A DNA stretch of 64,000 bases, from NCBI GenBank assembly GCA_016197365.1, contig JACPVS010000031.1, positions 37,107 through 101,106 on the forward strand, in the 5' to 3' direction. The position numbers and the translations under genes were made by a program. Shown in pieces: positions 1-8,186 of this stretch. The notes beneath the pieces are model-generated. The model was given only the letters and a program-made list of their open reading frames with translations, was not told the origin of the DNA and searched no databases. Position 1 is the first letter of the stretch, and each line of letters starts with the position of its first letter. This stretch comes from Mycolicibacterium cosmeticum. GTDB lineage: Bacteria; Actinomycetota; Actinomycetes; Mycobacteriales; Mycobacteriaceae.

Positions 1-815
1 ATACCGCTGACCTGATGGCCGCAGAACACTTGAGCGCCGGCAGATTCCGCCCGCTTGACCAGGGCGGCCGTCAATTGGCCCGCGCCGCCCACCGGCACCG
101 GGAAGCCACCGTCCTGTGCCAGCATGATCAGCAGGTAACCCATCACTCCGCTGCCGGGGGCGTCCGGGGGAACGTCGGCGTGCATCGCATTGCCGAGCAG
201 CAACAGCCGTGCCGCGTCACCCTCGAACAGGTGCTGGGCCAGCAGACCCGCGGGCAGGATCAGTTGGTGCGCGAACCGCAAGAGGCCGGCGGTGCCGAGG
301 CGACGCAGCAGCCCGGCGGCGCCGCGCACCGGGGGAAACGGTGCGAAGAGAGTGTCCAGCAGTGGCGTCTTGATCTGCTGCCATTCTTCGAACAGATCGC
401 ACCAGCGCTGACCGTCACCGGGATGCATGCGGTCCAATTCCGTTGCAGTCCGGTTGATGTCGCGGTAGATGACGGGGGCGTCCTCATCGGCCGCGTTGCG
501 GGCATGCCCGACCACAGCCGGCGCATGCGTCCAGCGCAGACCGTGGTCCTCCAGGCCGAGCTCGCGCAAGGCGGGCGATGCGACCGACAGGGGATAGAAG
601 GCGCTGTACAGATCGCTGAGGTAACCGGGTGTCAGTTCGGCGCTCTTGACGGCACCACCGGGCTCGGCCTGCGCTTCGAGAACGGTCACGTCCCAACCCG
701 CGTCGGCCAGCAGTGCGGCGGCTACCAGCCCGTTGTGACCGGCGCCGATCACGACGGCATCGGTGGTGGAGCTACCCGGCAGCGTCAGGGACCCGGCGTT
801 CGGCAAGCGGGGCAC
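1..815 (-). CDS. Phytoene-desaturase-like FAD/NAD(P) oxidoreductase (3' end outside window)
   Basis: Translating the minus strand from the GTG at 815 gives an N-terminus with the dinucleotide-binding motif GAGHNGLVAAALLADAGW, an acidic residue closing the second strand (VTVLEAQ) and the GGAVKSAE segment typical of the phytoene desaturase/carotenoid oxygenase-like FAD family. This predicts a flavin-dependent desaturase or oxidase of a hydrophobic substrate; the substrate cannot be read. GTG was chosen because GAGGAGGA lies just upstream, overlapping the stop of the SDR gene 13 bp away, so the two are probably co-transcribed and translationally linked. About 271 codons are present; the C-terminal substrate and FAD-binding parts lie beyond position 1. 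Confidence 0.82.
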   Translation of the reverse strand, partial: MPRLPNAGSLTLPGSSTTDAVVIGAGHNGLVAAALLADAGWDVTVLEAQAEPGGAVKSAELTPGYLSDLYSAFYPLSVASPALRELGLEDHGLRWTHAPAVVGHARNAADEDAPVIYRDINRTATELDRMHPGDGQRWCDLFEEWQQIKTPLLDTLFAPFPPVRGAAGLLRRLGTAGLLRFAHQLILPAGLLAQHLFEGDAARLLLLGNAMHADVPPDAPGSGVMGYLLIMLAQDGGFPVPVGGAGQLTAALVKRAESAGAQVFCGHQVSG

Positions 816-828
816 GGTGGCGTCCTCC

Positions 829-1617
829 TCAGTTGTCTCCGAACGGTTTGACCATCAGCCGATTGGCCGTTGCCTTCACCGAGTCCGGGAGCACGTGCGC
901 CACCGCACCCATGAGCTTGCTCGTCATTGACGACGCGACAACCTTCTGCTCACCGCGCATCATGGCGAGGTAGCCCTGCCGGGCGGTTTTGGCGGGGTCG
1001 TCCTTGAAGGGCAAGCGGCCCAGCGGCGTATCGATCATCGCCGCACGGCGGAAGAACGCCGTGTCGGTCGGACCGGGCATCAGCGCCGTCACCGAGACGC
1101 CGCTGCCCCGGAACTCGTCGTGCAGTCCTTCGGCGAACGATTGGATGAAGGATTTCGATGCGTTGTACATGGTCTGGTATGAGCCGGGCATCGTGGCCAC
1201 GATCGAGGAGGTGAACAACGCACGGCCCTGGTCGCGGCTCGCCATGTCCCTCAGCACCAGCTTCGCCAGCGCCACGGTCGACCGGACGTTGACGTCGATG
1301 ATGTCCAGATCGGCACTCAACTCGCCGTCGACGAACCTGCCCGCACGGCCGATTCCCGCGTTCAGCGCGACGGCGGCGGGAACCCGCCCGCCTGCGCTGA
1401 TCACCCGGTACACCTGGCGTACCGCGTCGGCGTCGCGCAGGTCCACCCGCACTGCTTCGACCGCACTGCCGGTCGTGCTCAATTCTGCTGCCGCATCGTC
1501 GATCTCCTCCTCGTCGGCCACCACGACCAGGTCATAGCCGTCGGCAGCGAACAGCCGCGCGAGTTCCAATCCGATGCCGCTCGATGCGCCGGTCACCACG
1601 GCCAGAGCTGTCGACAT
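829..1617 (-). CDS. Short-chain dehydrogenase/reductase (SDR)
   Basis: This 262-aa protein is a classical SDR. TGASSGIG (residues 9-16) is the cofactor glycine motif, NAG is at 86-88, and the catalytic Ser138, Tyr151 and Lys155 are all present (YNASK). D34/E36 after the second beta-strand may favour NAD(H), but that is inference. It would oxidise or reduce an alcohol/ketone in the cytoplasm; the substrate is unknown. It sits 13 bp upstream of the FAD oxidoreductase in the same direction, so a two-step lipid or terpenoid-type conversion is plausible. ATG at 1617 gives a normal SDR N-terminus. Confidence 0.88.
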   Translation of the reverse strand: MSTALAVVTGASSGIGLELARLFAADGYDLVVVADEEEIDDAAAELSTTGSAVEAVRVDLRDADAVRQVYRVISAGGRVPAAVALNAGIGRAGRFVDGELSADLDIIDVNVRSTVALAKLVLRDMASRDQGRALFTSSIVATMPGSYQTMYNASKSFIQSFAEGLHDEFRGSGVSVTALMPGPTDTAFFRRAAMIDTPLGRLPFKDDPAKTARQGYLAMMRGEQKVVASSMTSKLMGAVAHVLPDSVKATANRLMVKPFGDN

Positions 1618-1674
1618 GTAGGACAGCTACCCGCCCCGGCCGCGGTCAAACACGGTGGCTCTGGAACGGCGACG

Positions 1675-3789
1675 TCATCGCCTCGCCCGGAACGGCCGGG
1701 TGGGTAGGTCCGGCGCGGCCGCGGTGGGCCGGGGTGCGCCCAACTTCAGTGGCCGGGTCTCGTCAGCGGTCGCGTCCCGCTCCAACAGCACGCCGCGCGC
1801 CACCCGGTCCAGCGCGCCCTGCACCTGCATCCGATCGGGCCTTTTGCCCTGGAATTCTGTTGACTGGGACAGAGTTTCGGTGATCCAGCTGGAGATCAGA
1901 TCGCGAGCAGAGTTGATCTCCGCGGCACCGGCCGGGGTCAGCGCGAATTCGTAACCGGTGCGTCTCGCGTAACCGGTGCCGACCAGCCGGCTGTAGGTGG
2001 GCTCCAGGATCTGGTGGGGCACCCGCCGCTCGTCGGCGATGTCGCGCAGATCCGCGGTACCCGTCACGGCGGCATGCCGGTAGATCTGCATGAGGCCCCA
2101 CAGCCCCGCGGTGTCGACGTGGCAGCGCGGCGAGTGTGCCAGCGCCTCCAGATCGACACCGTGGCTGCGTTGCAGCAGGCGGCCGATGGCGACCTCGAGC
2201 AACTTCTCCGGAGATTCGATGGTCGGCATACCGAAGCCCTCGCCCATATCGGTGCTGCCGGTGGCGGCCGTGTCGCGCAGCGGGACCTGCTTGAGGAACA
2301 GTGCCAGCACGAATCCCAGGACGGCAACGGGTGCGGCGAACAGGAACACCTGGCTCAGCGAGTCGGCGTAGGCGTCGATGATGGGCGCGGCGACCTGCGG
2401 GGCGAGGTGGTGCAGCACCTGCGGCGAGGTGGCCGCCTCGGGCGGGGCTCCGCCGGCTGCCATCGCCGCGGGCAGTCGGCCGTCCAGGAAATTGGAGAAC
2501 ATCGAGCCGAAGATGGCAGCGCCGAACGAGCTGCCGATGGTGCGGAAGAACGTGACGCCGGAGGTGGCGACGCCGAGGTCGGTGAAGTCGACGGTGTTCT
2601 GCACGACGAGAACCAGCACCTGCATGCTCATGCCGATCCCGGTACCCAGCACCAACAGGAACAGCGACTGCGCCAAGGTGGAGGTGCCGGCATCCATCGT
2701 GGACAGCAGCACGAAGCCCGCCGCCATGATCGCGGTACCCGCGATGGGGAAGATCTTGTAGCGGCCGGTGCGGCCGACGAGCACGCCGCTGCCCAGCGAC
2801 GTCACCAACAGGCCCGCCACCATCGGCAGGGTGCGCAGTCCCGACGCGGTCGCCGAGGCGCCGTCGACGAACTGCATATAGGTCGGCAAAAACGTGAGGG
2901 CACCCAGCATGGCAAAGCCGACGACGAACGACAGGACGCAGCACACCGTGAACACGGGATTGGCGAACAGCCGGATCGGCAGGATCGGTTCTGCGGCACG
3001 GCGCTCGGCGAACACGAAGGCCACCAGCGCCGCCGTCGAACCGACGAACAGCGCGATGATGGTCGGCGAGCTCCACGCGTAGGTGGTGCCGCCCCAACTG
3101 GTGGCCAGGGTCAACCCGGCCGCGCCGAGGCCGACGAGCACGATGCCGGCGTAGTCGAGCACGGGTCGCGCCGTGCGGGCCAGCGCCGGCATGGCCACGG
3201 CGGCGATCGCGATGACGACCAGCGCCACCGGCACATTGATCCAGAATGCCCACCGCCAGGTCAGGTGGTCGGTGAACAGGCCGCCCAGCAGCGGGCCGAT
3301 CACCGTGGTGACCCCGAAAACGGCGCCCAGTGCGCCCTGGTAGCGACCGCGCTCACGCAGCGGGATGACCTCGCCGATGACCGCGACGGCCGTCACGGTG
3401 ATGGCACCGCCGCCGAGGCCCTGCAGGGCCCGCGAAGCCACCAGCATCTCCATCGAGTGAGCCAGCCCGCACAGCACAGATCCCACCAGGAACAGCAGGA
3501 CCGCGACCTGGAATATCGTCTTGCGCCCGAAGATGTCGCCGAGCTTGCCGACCACCGCGGTGACGATGGTGGATGCCAGCAGATAGCTGGTGACCACCCA
3601 GGCCTGGTGGCCCGCCCCGCCGAGGTCGGCGACGACCGTGGGCAGTGCCGTGGCGACGATGGTCTGGTCGAGAGCGGCCAGCAGCATGCCCAGGACCACC
3701 GCGAGAAAGACGAAATTGCGCTGGCGACGGTCCGCCGCGTCGGCGGGCGGCGCTTGCTCGGCCGCCCGGGGTGACGTGCTGACGGACAT
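1675..3789 (-). CDS. DHA2-family MFS drug exporter with extra C-terminal domain
   Basis: This 704-aa protein has the hallmarks of the 14-TM DHA2 (EmrB/QacA) proton antiporters: LDQTIVATALPTV in TM1 (motif D1) and GKLGDIFGRK in the loop after TM2 (motif A). It should pump hydrophobic drugs or lipids out across the inner membrane. Residues 1 to about 510 are the transporter. The last roughly 190 residues are soluble and look like a winged-helix fold (helices, then the wing-like stretch GTGYARRTGYEFALTPAGAAEI), longer than standard EmrB; M. tuberculosis Rv1877 is similarly long. The start is supported by AGGAGGT seven bases before ATG 3789. No adjacent regulator gene is evident. Confidence 0.88.
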   Translation of the reverse strand: MSVSTSPRAAEQAPPADAADRRQRNFVFLAVVLGMLLAALDQTIVATALPTVVADLGGAGHQAWVVTSYLLASTIVTAVVGKLGDIFGRKTIFQVAVLLFLVGSVLCGLAHSMEMLVASRALQGLGGGAITVTAVAVIGEVIPLRERGRYQGALGAVFGVTTVIGPLLGGLFTDHLTWRWAFWINVPVALVVIAIAAVAMPALARTARPVLDYAGIVLVGLGAAGLTLATSWGGTTYAWSSPTIIALFVGSTAALVAFVFAERRAAEPILPIRLFANPVFTVCCVLSFVVGFAMLGALTFLPTYMQFVDGASATASGLRTLPMVAGLLVTSLGSGVLVGRTGRYKIFPIAGTAIMAAGFVLLSTMDAGTSTLAQSLFLLVLGTGIGMSMQVLVLVVQNTVDFTDLGVATSGVTFFRTIGSSFGAAIFGSMFSNFLDGRLPAAMAAGGAPPEAATSPQVLHHLAPQVAAPIIDAYADSLSQVFLFAAPVAVLGFVLALFLKQVPLRDTAATGSTDMGEGFGMPTIESPEKLLEVAIGRLLQRSHGVDLEALAHSPRCHVDTAGLWGLMQIYRHAAVTGTADLRDIADERRVPHQILEPTYSRLVGTGYARRTGYEFALTPAGAAEINSARDLISSWITETLSQSTEFQGKRPDRMQVQGALDRVARGVLLERDATADETRPLKLGAPRPTAAAPDLPTRPFRARR

Positions 3790-3938
3790 CGCTGCGTACC
3801 TCCTATGTAGTTCTGATGCCAGCCATGGGCATACCCGTGCCGGCTGCCGGCGACACGTGGGCCGTCAAGTCATCAGATCTCGGGGAGGTGGGAGGACGCT
3901 GTGAGCGGGCTGAGTCGGGCCGATGAACGCCCGCCGCG

Positions 3939-4406
3939 TCACCTGACGGCGGGCGTCGCCGTACGTGCAGCGGGGGTGAGGCGGGCGGGTGCGGCCTCGG
4001 TGCCGCGGCGCATGCGGCGCTGGTCGCGCAGGATCCGCCGATTGAGGATGCGTTCGTCCCGCGGGGTGACGGCGCGGTTCTTGCGGGCCAGCAGATCGAG
4101 CTGTTCCCAGCTCAAGCCGTCCAGGTCACCGTCGGCGTCGTGGGTGGCGATGACGATGCTGCCGCGCAGCAGGGGCACCGATTTGGCCGTGAAAGCTGTT
4201 GTCGCCGCCAGTAATTCGGTGGCCCTGCGGTTGACGCGTCGCTGGCAGCGACTCGTCGTCGGGCTGAACCAGAAATCGAACTGCCGGTCGGCACTGGTCA
4301 GGCATTGCAGCCCTTGGTCGTGGATCAGCTGGGTGATGTCGGCCTGGGTGTAGGCCCGAGTTTCATAAACGGCGCCGTTGGCGCTGAAGTAGAGGACGGT
4401 ATTCAT
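3939..4406 (-). CDS. Hypothetical small basic protein
   Basis: The 155-aa product starting MNTVLYFSANGAVYETRAY is not one I recognise. It has no signal peptide or membrane segment. Its middle reads like a compact alpha/beta domain and its C-terminus is Arg-rich (RDERILNRRILRDQRRMRRG) and Ala/Pro-rich at the very end, suggesting nucleic-acid or anionic-partner contact. The frame is open 32 codons further upstream to ATG 4502, but that extension looks non-coding and would run into the promoter region of the divergent molybdopterin gene, so the internal ATG at 4406 is preferred. No clear Shine-Dalgarno decides the start. Confidence 0.55.
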   Translation of the reverse strand: MNTVLYFSANGAVYETRAYTQADITQLIHDQGLQCLTSADRQFDFWFSPTTSRCQRRVNRRATELLAATTAFTAKSVPLLRGSIVIATHDADGDLDGLSWEQLDLLARKNRAVTPRDERILNRRILRDQRRMRRGTEAAPARLTPAARTATPAVR

Positions 4407-4586
4407 ATCGGTTACCCATTCGGCTCTTTCTCTGCGGATTGTGGTCGCACCGTCACCGGATGCTGTTACAAGAGTTACCCGTGTGACATTTGAGGTAAAC
4501 ATCGATAACGGTTCGGATAATTCCCCGCGCCGATATTCGCTGCGTCATTCCGGGCCGCGGTTGCGCGCGGTCGACTACCGTGGGCA

Positions 4587-4610
4587 CCGAATAGCCGATC
4601 GGCTATTCGG
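4587..4610. promoter_or_regulatory. Perfect 24-bp palindrome, probable operator
   Basis: The half-site CCGAATAGCCGA is followed directly by its exact reverse complement. The palindrome ends 17 bp before the GTG of the molybdopterin oxidoreductase and just before its ribosome binding site (GAGGTGG, about 4615-4621), so a bound dimer would block expression. Its central 14 bp TAGCCGATCGGCTA matches 13 of 14 bp of the palindrome at 60281-60296 between a tetR gene and mmpS. No regulator gene lies beside it. Confidence 0.75.
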
Positions 4611-4627
4611 CGACGAGGTGGTGCGCT

Positions 4628-6655
4628 GTGAAGACCGTCCGTAGTTTCTGTCGGGTCTGTACCTCGGTGTGCGGCATCCTCGTCGACGTCGACGGTGACG
4701 ACGTCCTCGCGGTGCGCGGCGACAAGGACCACCCGTTCTCCCGCGGCTATACCTGTGCGAAGGGCCGGGCACTCCCGCTGCTGCACCACCACCCGGATCG
4801 GTTGGAGACACCGAGGATCCGGATGAACGGATCGCTGCAGGACACCGATTGGGACACCTGCCTGAGCGACCTGACGCTGCGGTTGCGGCGCATCATCGAC
4901 GAGCACGGACCGGCTTCGGTCGCCTTCTACTTCAGCACCATGGAGAGCGCGGGCTTCCGGATGGCCGAAGCGCTGCACGCCGCGATCGGTACGCCTGCCA
5001 AATTCAGTCCGCTGACCATCGACGGCACTGCCAAACCGCTGGTCTCCGACCTGGTCGGTGGGTTCATGGGTCTCTCGGCGCGCGCCGACCTCGACAACGC
5101 CGATTTTTTGCTCCTCATCGGCGTCAATCCCGTTGTCTCCCATGGTCATGCCATCTCGATGCCGAACCCCACGGGCACGGTGCGTGAGATCGCCCGCAGA
5201 GGCCAGGTGTGGGTCGTCGATCCGAGACGCACCGAAACGGCCCGGCTGGCCACCGCGCACCTGGCGCCACGGCCCAGCACCGACCACGCCGTGTTGGCGT
5301 ACCTGGTCCGGGAGATCCTGCGCGACGGTGCGAAGGCCGATGTGCCCGTCCAGGATCGCGATGTACTCGCCCGGGCGGTCGAGCCCTTCACGTTGGAGCA
5401 CGCGGCGACGACCGCTGACGTGCCCCAAGCGGACCTGGTGCGGCTGTGCACCGCGGTGCGCGCTGCCGAGTGCGTCGCCGTCGAAACGGGAACCGGGGTC
5501 ACCATGACCGCCGAGCGGGCCAACGTGACCCAGTGGTTGGCGTGGGTGCTGATGATCCTCACCGGCGCGATGAATCGTCCGGGAGGTGCGTGGTTCCATC
5601 CGGGATTCGCCTACCAACTGGAGGCGTTCGGCGAACACCTGCCGATCACACCGCCCGAAGGGGCGTTCGGCCCGGGTCCGCGCAGTCGCCCGGATGCCCG
5701 GGCCTTCATCAACGAGTGGCCCTGTGCGGTCCTGCCCGACGAGATCGAAGCGGGGAACATCCGGGCGCTCATCAATGTCGGCGGGAGTCTGGTGACGAGC
5801 TTCCCGGAGACCGGCACGTTGATCCCCGCGCTCCAGGCCCTGGACGTTTTCGTCACCACCGAGATCGTCAGCAACGAGACGACGGAACTGGCGACCCACG
5901 TACTGCCCACCAAGGATCCGCTGGAACGTCCTGACATCACCCTCCATGACATCTTGAGCTCGCGGGTGTCTGTGCAGTACAGCCCCGCCGTCGTCGCACC
6001 GGTGGGCGATCGGCGGTCGATGTGGTGGGTGTTCGCCGAACTGGGCAGGCGCCTCGGCTACGACATGGGACCCCTCGGTGATCCCGCCACCAGTTCCGAT
6101 GACGACGTCCTGGCTGTCCTGCTCTCCGGGGCGCGGTGCAGCTTCGACGACGTGCGGGCCGCGGGCTGGGCAGAGGTGCCCAAGGAACTGCCCGCCGCCT
6201 GGGTGGACGAGCACATCGGCCGGATGGGTGGCTGGCGGCTGGCCCCGCGGCTGCTGGTCGACCAGCTGGCTCGGCTCCAACCGCCCGCCCCGCTTGTCAT
6301 GGTCCCGCGCCGGCAGCGCAAGAAGCTGAACGGACAACTCGATTTTCTCGGTGAGAAGCCGGAGATCCTCGTCCATCCGGCAGACGCCGCCGAAGCGGGA
6401 ATCATCGACGGGGCACCGGTGACCGTGCGCAGCGCCAGTGGCCGGCTGACCGGGGTGGCGCGGATCGACGACTCCATGCGCCGCGGCGCGGTGTCCATTC
6501 CGCACGGCCACCGCACGGCCAACGTCAATCATCTGACGAGCAAGGACGACATCGACGTGGTGACCGGCATGGTGCGCTACTCCGGGATACCGGTGAGCCT
6601 GCACCGTCCTGCGGCAGAGATGAACGGGTCGGGCGGGGATTCCTGCCAGCCGTAA
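4628..6655 (+). CDS. Molybdopterin-dependent oxidoreductase (formate dehydrogenase/DMSO reductase superfamily)
   Basis: The 675-aa protein begins with a 4Fe-4S motif, Cys8-X2-Cys11-X3-Cys15-X27-Cys43 (ending YTCAKG). A bis-MGD-binding body follows: LLIGVNPVVSHGH and VWVVDPRRTETARLA near residues 160-205, ATHVLPTKDPLERPD around 420, and a molydopterin dinucleotide-binding domain with HPADAAEAGIIDGAPVTVRS at about 580. It lacks a Tat signal, so it is cytoplasmic. The molybdenum ligand residue cannot be assigned by eye. No electron-transfer subunit or cofactor gene is adjacent; it stands alone behind the palindrome at 4587-4610. GTG 4628 is supported by GAGGTGG upstream. The substrate is unknown; short-chain assimilatory oxidoreductases of this type are common in mycobacteria. 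Confidence 0.87.
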   Translation: MKTVRSFCRVCTSVCGILVDVDGDDVLAVRGDKDHPFSRGYTCAKGRALPLLHHHPDRLETPRIRMNGSLQDTDWDTCLSDLTLRLRRIIDEHGPASVAFYFSTMESAGFRMAEALHAAIGTPAKFSPLTIDGTAKPLVSDLVGGFMGLSARADLDNADFLLLIGVNPVVSHGHAISMPNPTGTVREIARRGQVWVVDPRRTETARLATAHLAPRPSTDHAVLAYLVREILRDGAKADVPVQDRDVLARAVEPFTLEHAATTADVPQADLVRLCTAVRAAECVAVETGTGVTMTAERANVTQWLAWVLMILTGAMNRPGGAWFHPGFAYQLEAFGEHLPITPPEGAFGPGPRSRPDARAFINEWPCAVLPDEIEAGNIRALINVGGSLVTSFPETGTLIPALQALDVFVTTEIVSNETTELATHVLPTKDPLERPDITLHDILSSRVSVQYSPAVVAPVGDRRSMWWVFAELGRRLGYDMGPLGDPATSSDDDVLAVLLSGARCSFDDVRAAGWAEVPKELPAAWVDEHIGRMGGWRLAPRLLVDQLARLQPPAPLVMVPRRQRKKLNGQLDFLGEKPEILVHPADAAEAGIIDGAPVTVRSASGRLTGVARIDDSMRRGAVSIPHGHRTANVNHLTSKDDIDVVTGMVRYSGIPVSLHRPAAEMNGSGGDSCQP

Positions 6656-6657
6656 AC

Positions 6658-6711
6658 CAATTGCTGCCAACGGAAATCAATGCCGCGCAGCAGTGCGTTG
6701 TGCACATCAGA
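6658..6711 (+). promoter_or_regulatory. Conserved leader/promoter block of peptide gene, copy A
   Basis: CAATTGCTGCCAACGGA (6658-6674) is followed 18 bp later by GTGCGTTGTGCACATCAGA (6693-6711), which contains the inverted repeat GTGC-N5-GCAC. The same two blocks in the same order recur before the paralogous gene (11772-11823, 16 bp apart). No canonical -35/-10 pair is evident, so this may be a regulator site or a structured 5' leader. Confidence 0.5.
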
Positions 6712-6765
6712 CCGGATGGGAAAACCCGAACCGGTAACCGATTTTCAGACAGAAGGGCCCCCGCC

Positions 6766-6933
6766 ATGAAGAACTTCGGATTTGCCGGCATCATCGCCAC
6801 CGGATTCGCCGCTGCCCTGGTCGGGTTGGCCGCGCCCGCTCAGGCCGACATCACCCACCACCAGTGGATCAACGACATCCAGCAGCACGCCGGTACCGGC
6901 CAGGTCACCTCGACCTTCGGCAACGGACGTTGA
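6766..6933 (+). CDS. Tiny secreted peptide, copy A (55 aa)
   Basis: The gene encodes a Sec signal peptide (MKNFGF, a hydrophobic Ala/Gly core, then AAPAQA before Asp28) and a mature peptide of only about 28 residues ending TGQVTSTFGNGR. AGAAGGG lies a few bases before the ATG. A second gene at 11857-12024 encodes the same kind of peptide with an identical last 12 residues and the same signal peptide design. Each copy has a related upstream block and is closed by a strong terminator, so each is a monocistronic unit. I do not recognise the family; the mature peptide has no Cys and is rich in His/Gln. Two diverged but conserved copies argue that it is a real gene. Confidence 0.8.
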   Translation: MKNFGFAGIIATGFAAALVGLAAPAQADITHHQWINDIQQHAGTGQVTSTFGNGR

Positions 6934-6957
6934 GCCGACCGCTGACCGCAGCACGCG

Positions 6958-6985
6958 AAGGGGCACCCGAATCGGGTGCCCCTTT
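6958..6985 (+). terminator. Intrinsic terminator after peptide gene A
   Basis: A 13-bp perfect stem (AAGGGGCACCCGA / TCGGGTGCCCCTT) with a minimal loop begins 24 bp after the peptide stop and is followed by a short T run (CTTTG). The T tract is short, but the stem is nearly the same as in the terminator of copy B. Confidence 0.8.
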
Positions 6986-7014
6986 GTCGTAGGTCGGCTT
7001 GTAGCGTGACCCGG

Positions 7015-7497
7015 ATGAGTACGGAGCCAATCGAGTTCGTCGTCGTGGGACAGGAGAATCCCTTGGCAGCCCCGCTCCTTGACGAACTCGCCACCGAGTA
7101 CCACTCGCGCTACGGAGATCTCAGCGGCACCGAGTACGCCGATATGCGGACCTATCCGGTCGAACACTTCGCCGGGCCCGGCGGCGTGCTCGTGGTGGGA
7201 CTATCCGGCGGCGTGGCCGTAGCCGGCGGTGCATTTCGCCGCCTTGATCCGTCGACGGCCGAACTGAAACGGATCTGGACCTCATCTGGGCACCGCGGCC
7301 GGGGTTACGGCAAGCTCGTCGTCGCCGAACTGGAGCGCATCGCCCGCGAACGCGGCTACAGCCGGGTGTACCTGACCACCGGGCCCCGTCAGCCCGAGGC
7401 GGTGGCGCTGTACCTCTCTACCGGATACACCGCCCTCTACGACCGAGAACTGCCACCCGAGCAGGTCGGCGTGCACGCCTTCGAGAAGAAGCTCTAG
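7015..7497 (+). CDS. GNAT-family N-acetyltransferase
   Basis: This 160-aa protein shows the GNAT acetyl-CoA signature: the core strand ELKRIWTSSGHRGRGYGKLVVAELERIARERGY carries the R/Q-X2-G-X-G/A motif (RGRGYG, around residues 96-101), followed by the C-terminal beta-strand region YLTTGPRQPEAVALYLSTGYTAL. It would acetylate an amine on an unknown small molecule or protein in the cytoplasm. ATG 7015 gives the normal family length; the Shine-Dalgarno is weak. Its TAG stop overlaps by four bases (CTAG) with the stop of the convergent PfpI gene. Confidence 0.85.
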   Translation: MSTEPIEFVVVGQENPLAAPLLDELATEYHSRYGDLSGTEYADMRTYPVEHFAGPGGVLVVGLSGGVAVAGGAFRRLDPSTAELKRIWTSSGHRGRGYGKLVVAELERIARERGYSRVYLTTGPRQPEAVALYLSTGYTALYDRELPPEQVGVHAFEKKL

Positions 7498-8051
7498 CCG
7501 CGGGCGGGTACGTCGGCGAACTTGTCGATGATCGCCTGGCAGAAGGCGGGCAGGTCGTCCGGTGAGCGACTGGTGATCAGGCTGCCGTCGACGCAGACCG
7601 GCTGGTCGACGACCGTGGCCCCGGCATTGCGCAGATCGGTGCGGATGCTGGGATATGAGGTCAGCGTCCGGCCACGCACCACATCGGCTTCGATCAATGT
7701 CCAAGGACCGTGACAGATGGCCGCGACCGGCTTCCCGGACCCCACGAACTCCCGCACGAAGGCCACCGCCGCGGCATCGAGGCGCAGCTTGTCCGGATTC
7801 ACGGTGCCGCCGGGCAGGATGAGGCCGTCGTAGTCGCCGATGTCGGCGTCGGCGACGGGACGATCGACCACCAGCGTCCCCGCCGGTTCGAGGTCGTGAT
7901 TGCGGGCCAGGATCTCGCCGGATTTCAATGACAACAATTCGACCCGCCCGCCCGCGTCCTGCACCGCGGCGCGGGGACCGTCGAACTCGACCTTCTCGAC
8001 GCCGTCCGCGGCGAGGATGGCGATTGAGCGTCCCTGCAGTTCCTCTGGCAT
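7494..8051 (-). CDS. DJ-1/PfpI-family protein (class I glutamine amidotransferase-like)
   Basis: The 185-aa product has the PfpI fold markers: IAILAADGVEKVEFDGP at the N-terminus with the conserved acidic residue before the nucleophile loop, GLILPGGTVNPD, and the nucleophile elbow AICHGPW with Cys113 followed by His114. Family members act as deglycases, glyoxalase III-like enzymes, chaperones or stress proteins; which one cannot be told. ATG 8051 is followed by a typical start (MPEELQGRSIAIL), and GGGAGGAAAA lies just upstream. It is divergent from the phospholipase D-type gene, with a large hairpin in the shared upstream region. Confidence 0.88.
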   Translation of the reverse strand: MPEELQGRSIAILAADGVEKVEFDGPRAAVQDAGGRVELLSLKSGEILARNHDLEPAGTLVVDRPVADADIGDYDGLILPGGTVNPDKLRLDAAAVAFVREFVGSGKPVAAICHGPWTLIEADVVRGRTLTSYPSIRTDLRNAGATVVDQPVCVDGSLITSRSPDDLPAFCQAIIDKFADVPARG

Positions 8052-8095
8052 CGGTTTTTCCTCCCATTCGGACGTGACGACACCCGGCTACCCTG

Positions 8096-8125
8096 CCGCG
8101 GGATGGCGAAACGCCTCGCCCGCGG
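8096..8125. other. GC-rich hairpin in divergent intergenic region
   Basis: CCGCGGG and CCCGCGG form the outer stem, and GGCG-AAA-CGCC forms an inner stem with a triloop, separated by a small internal loop. It lies 44 bp before the PfpI start and 61 bp before the PLD start. It has no T tract, so it is not an intrinsic terminator; it could be an operator or a 5' leader structure. Confidence 0.4.
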
Positions 8126-8186
8126 GCGTCGTAAGGATCGTCACAGTTGCTTCTCACCGCGGGCGGTGCAGTGATAGACAACGGCT

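Noticed and set aside
2014..3774. Long plus-strand open frame (586 codons) opposite the DHA2 transporter
   Set aside because: The product is a His/Gln/Arg/Gly-rich low-complexity sequence typical of the antisense frame of high-GC coding DNA; the transporter on the other strand has clear family motifs.
4475..6670. Minus-strand open frame of 731 codons opposite the molybdopterin oxidoreductase
   Set aside because: Arg/His/Gly-rich translation without family features; the plus-strand protein has an intact Fe-S motif and cofactor domain.
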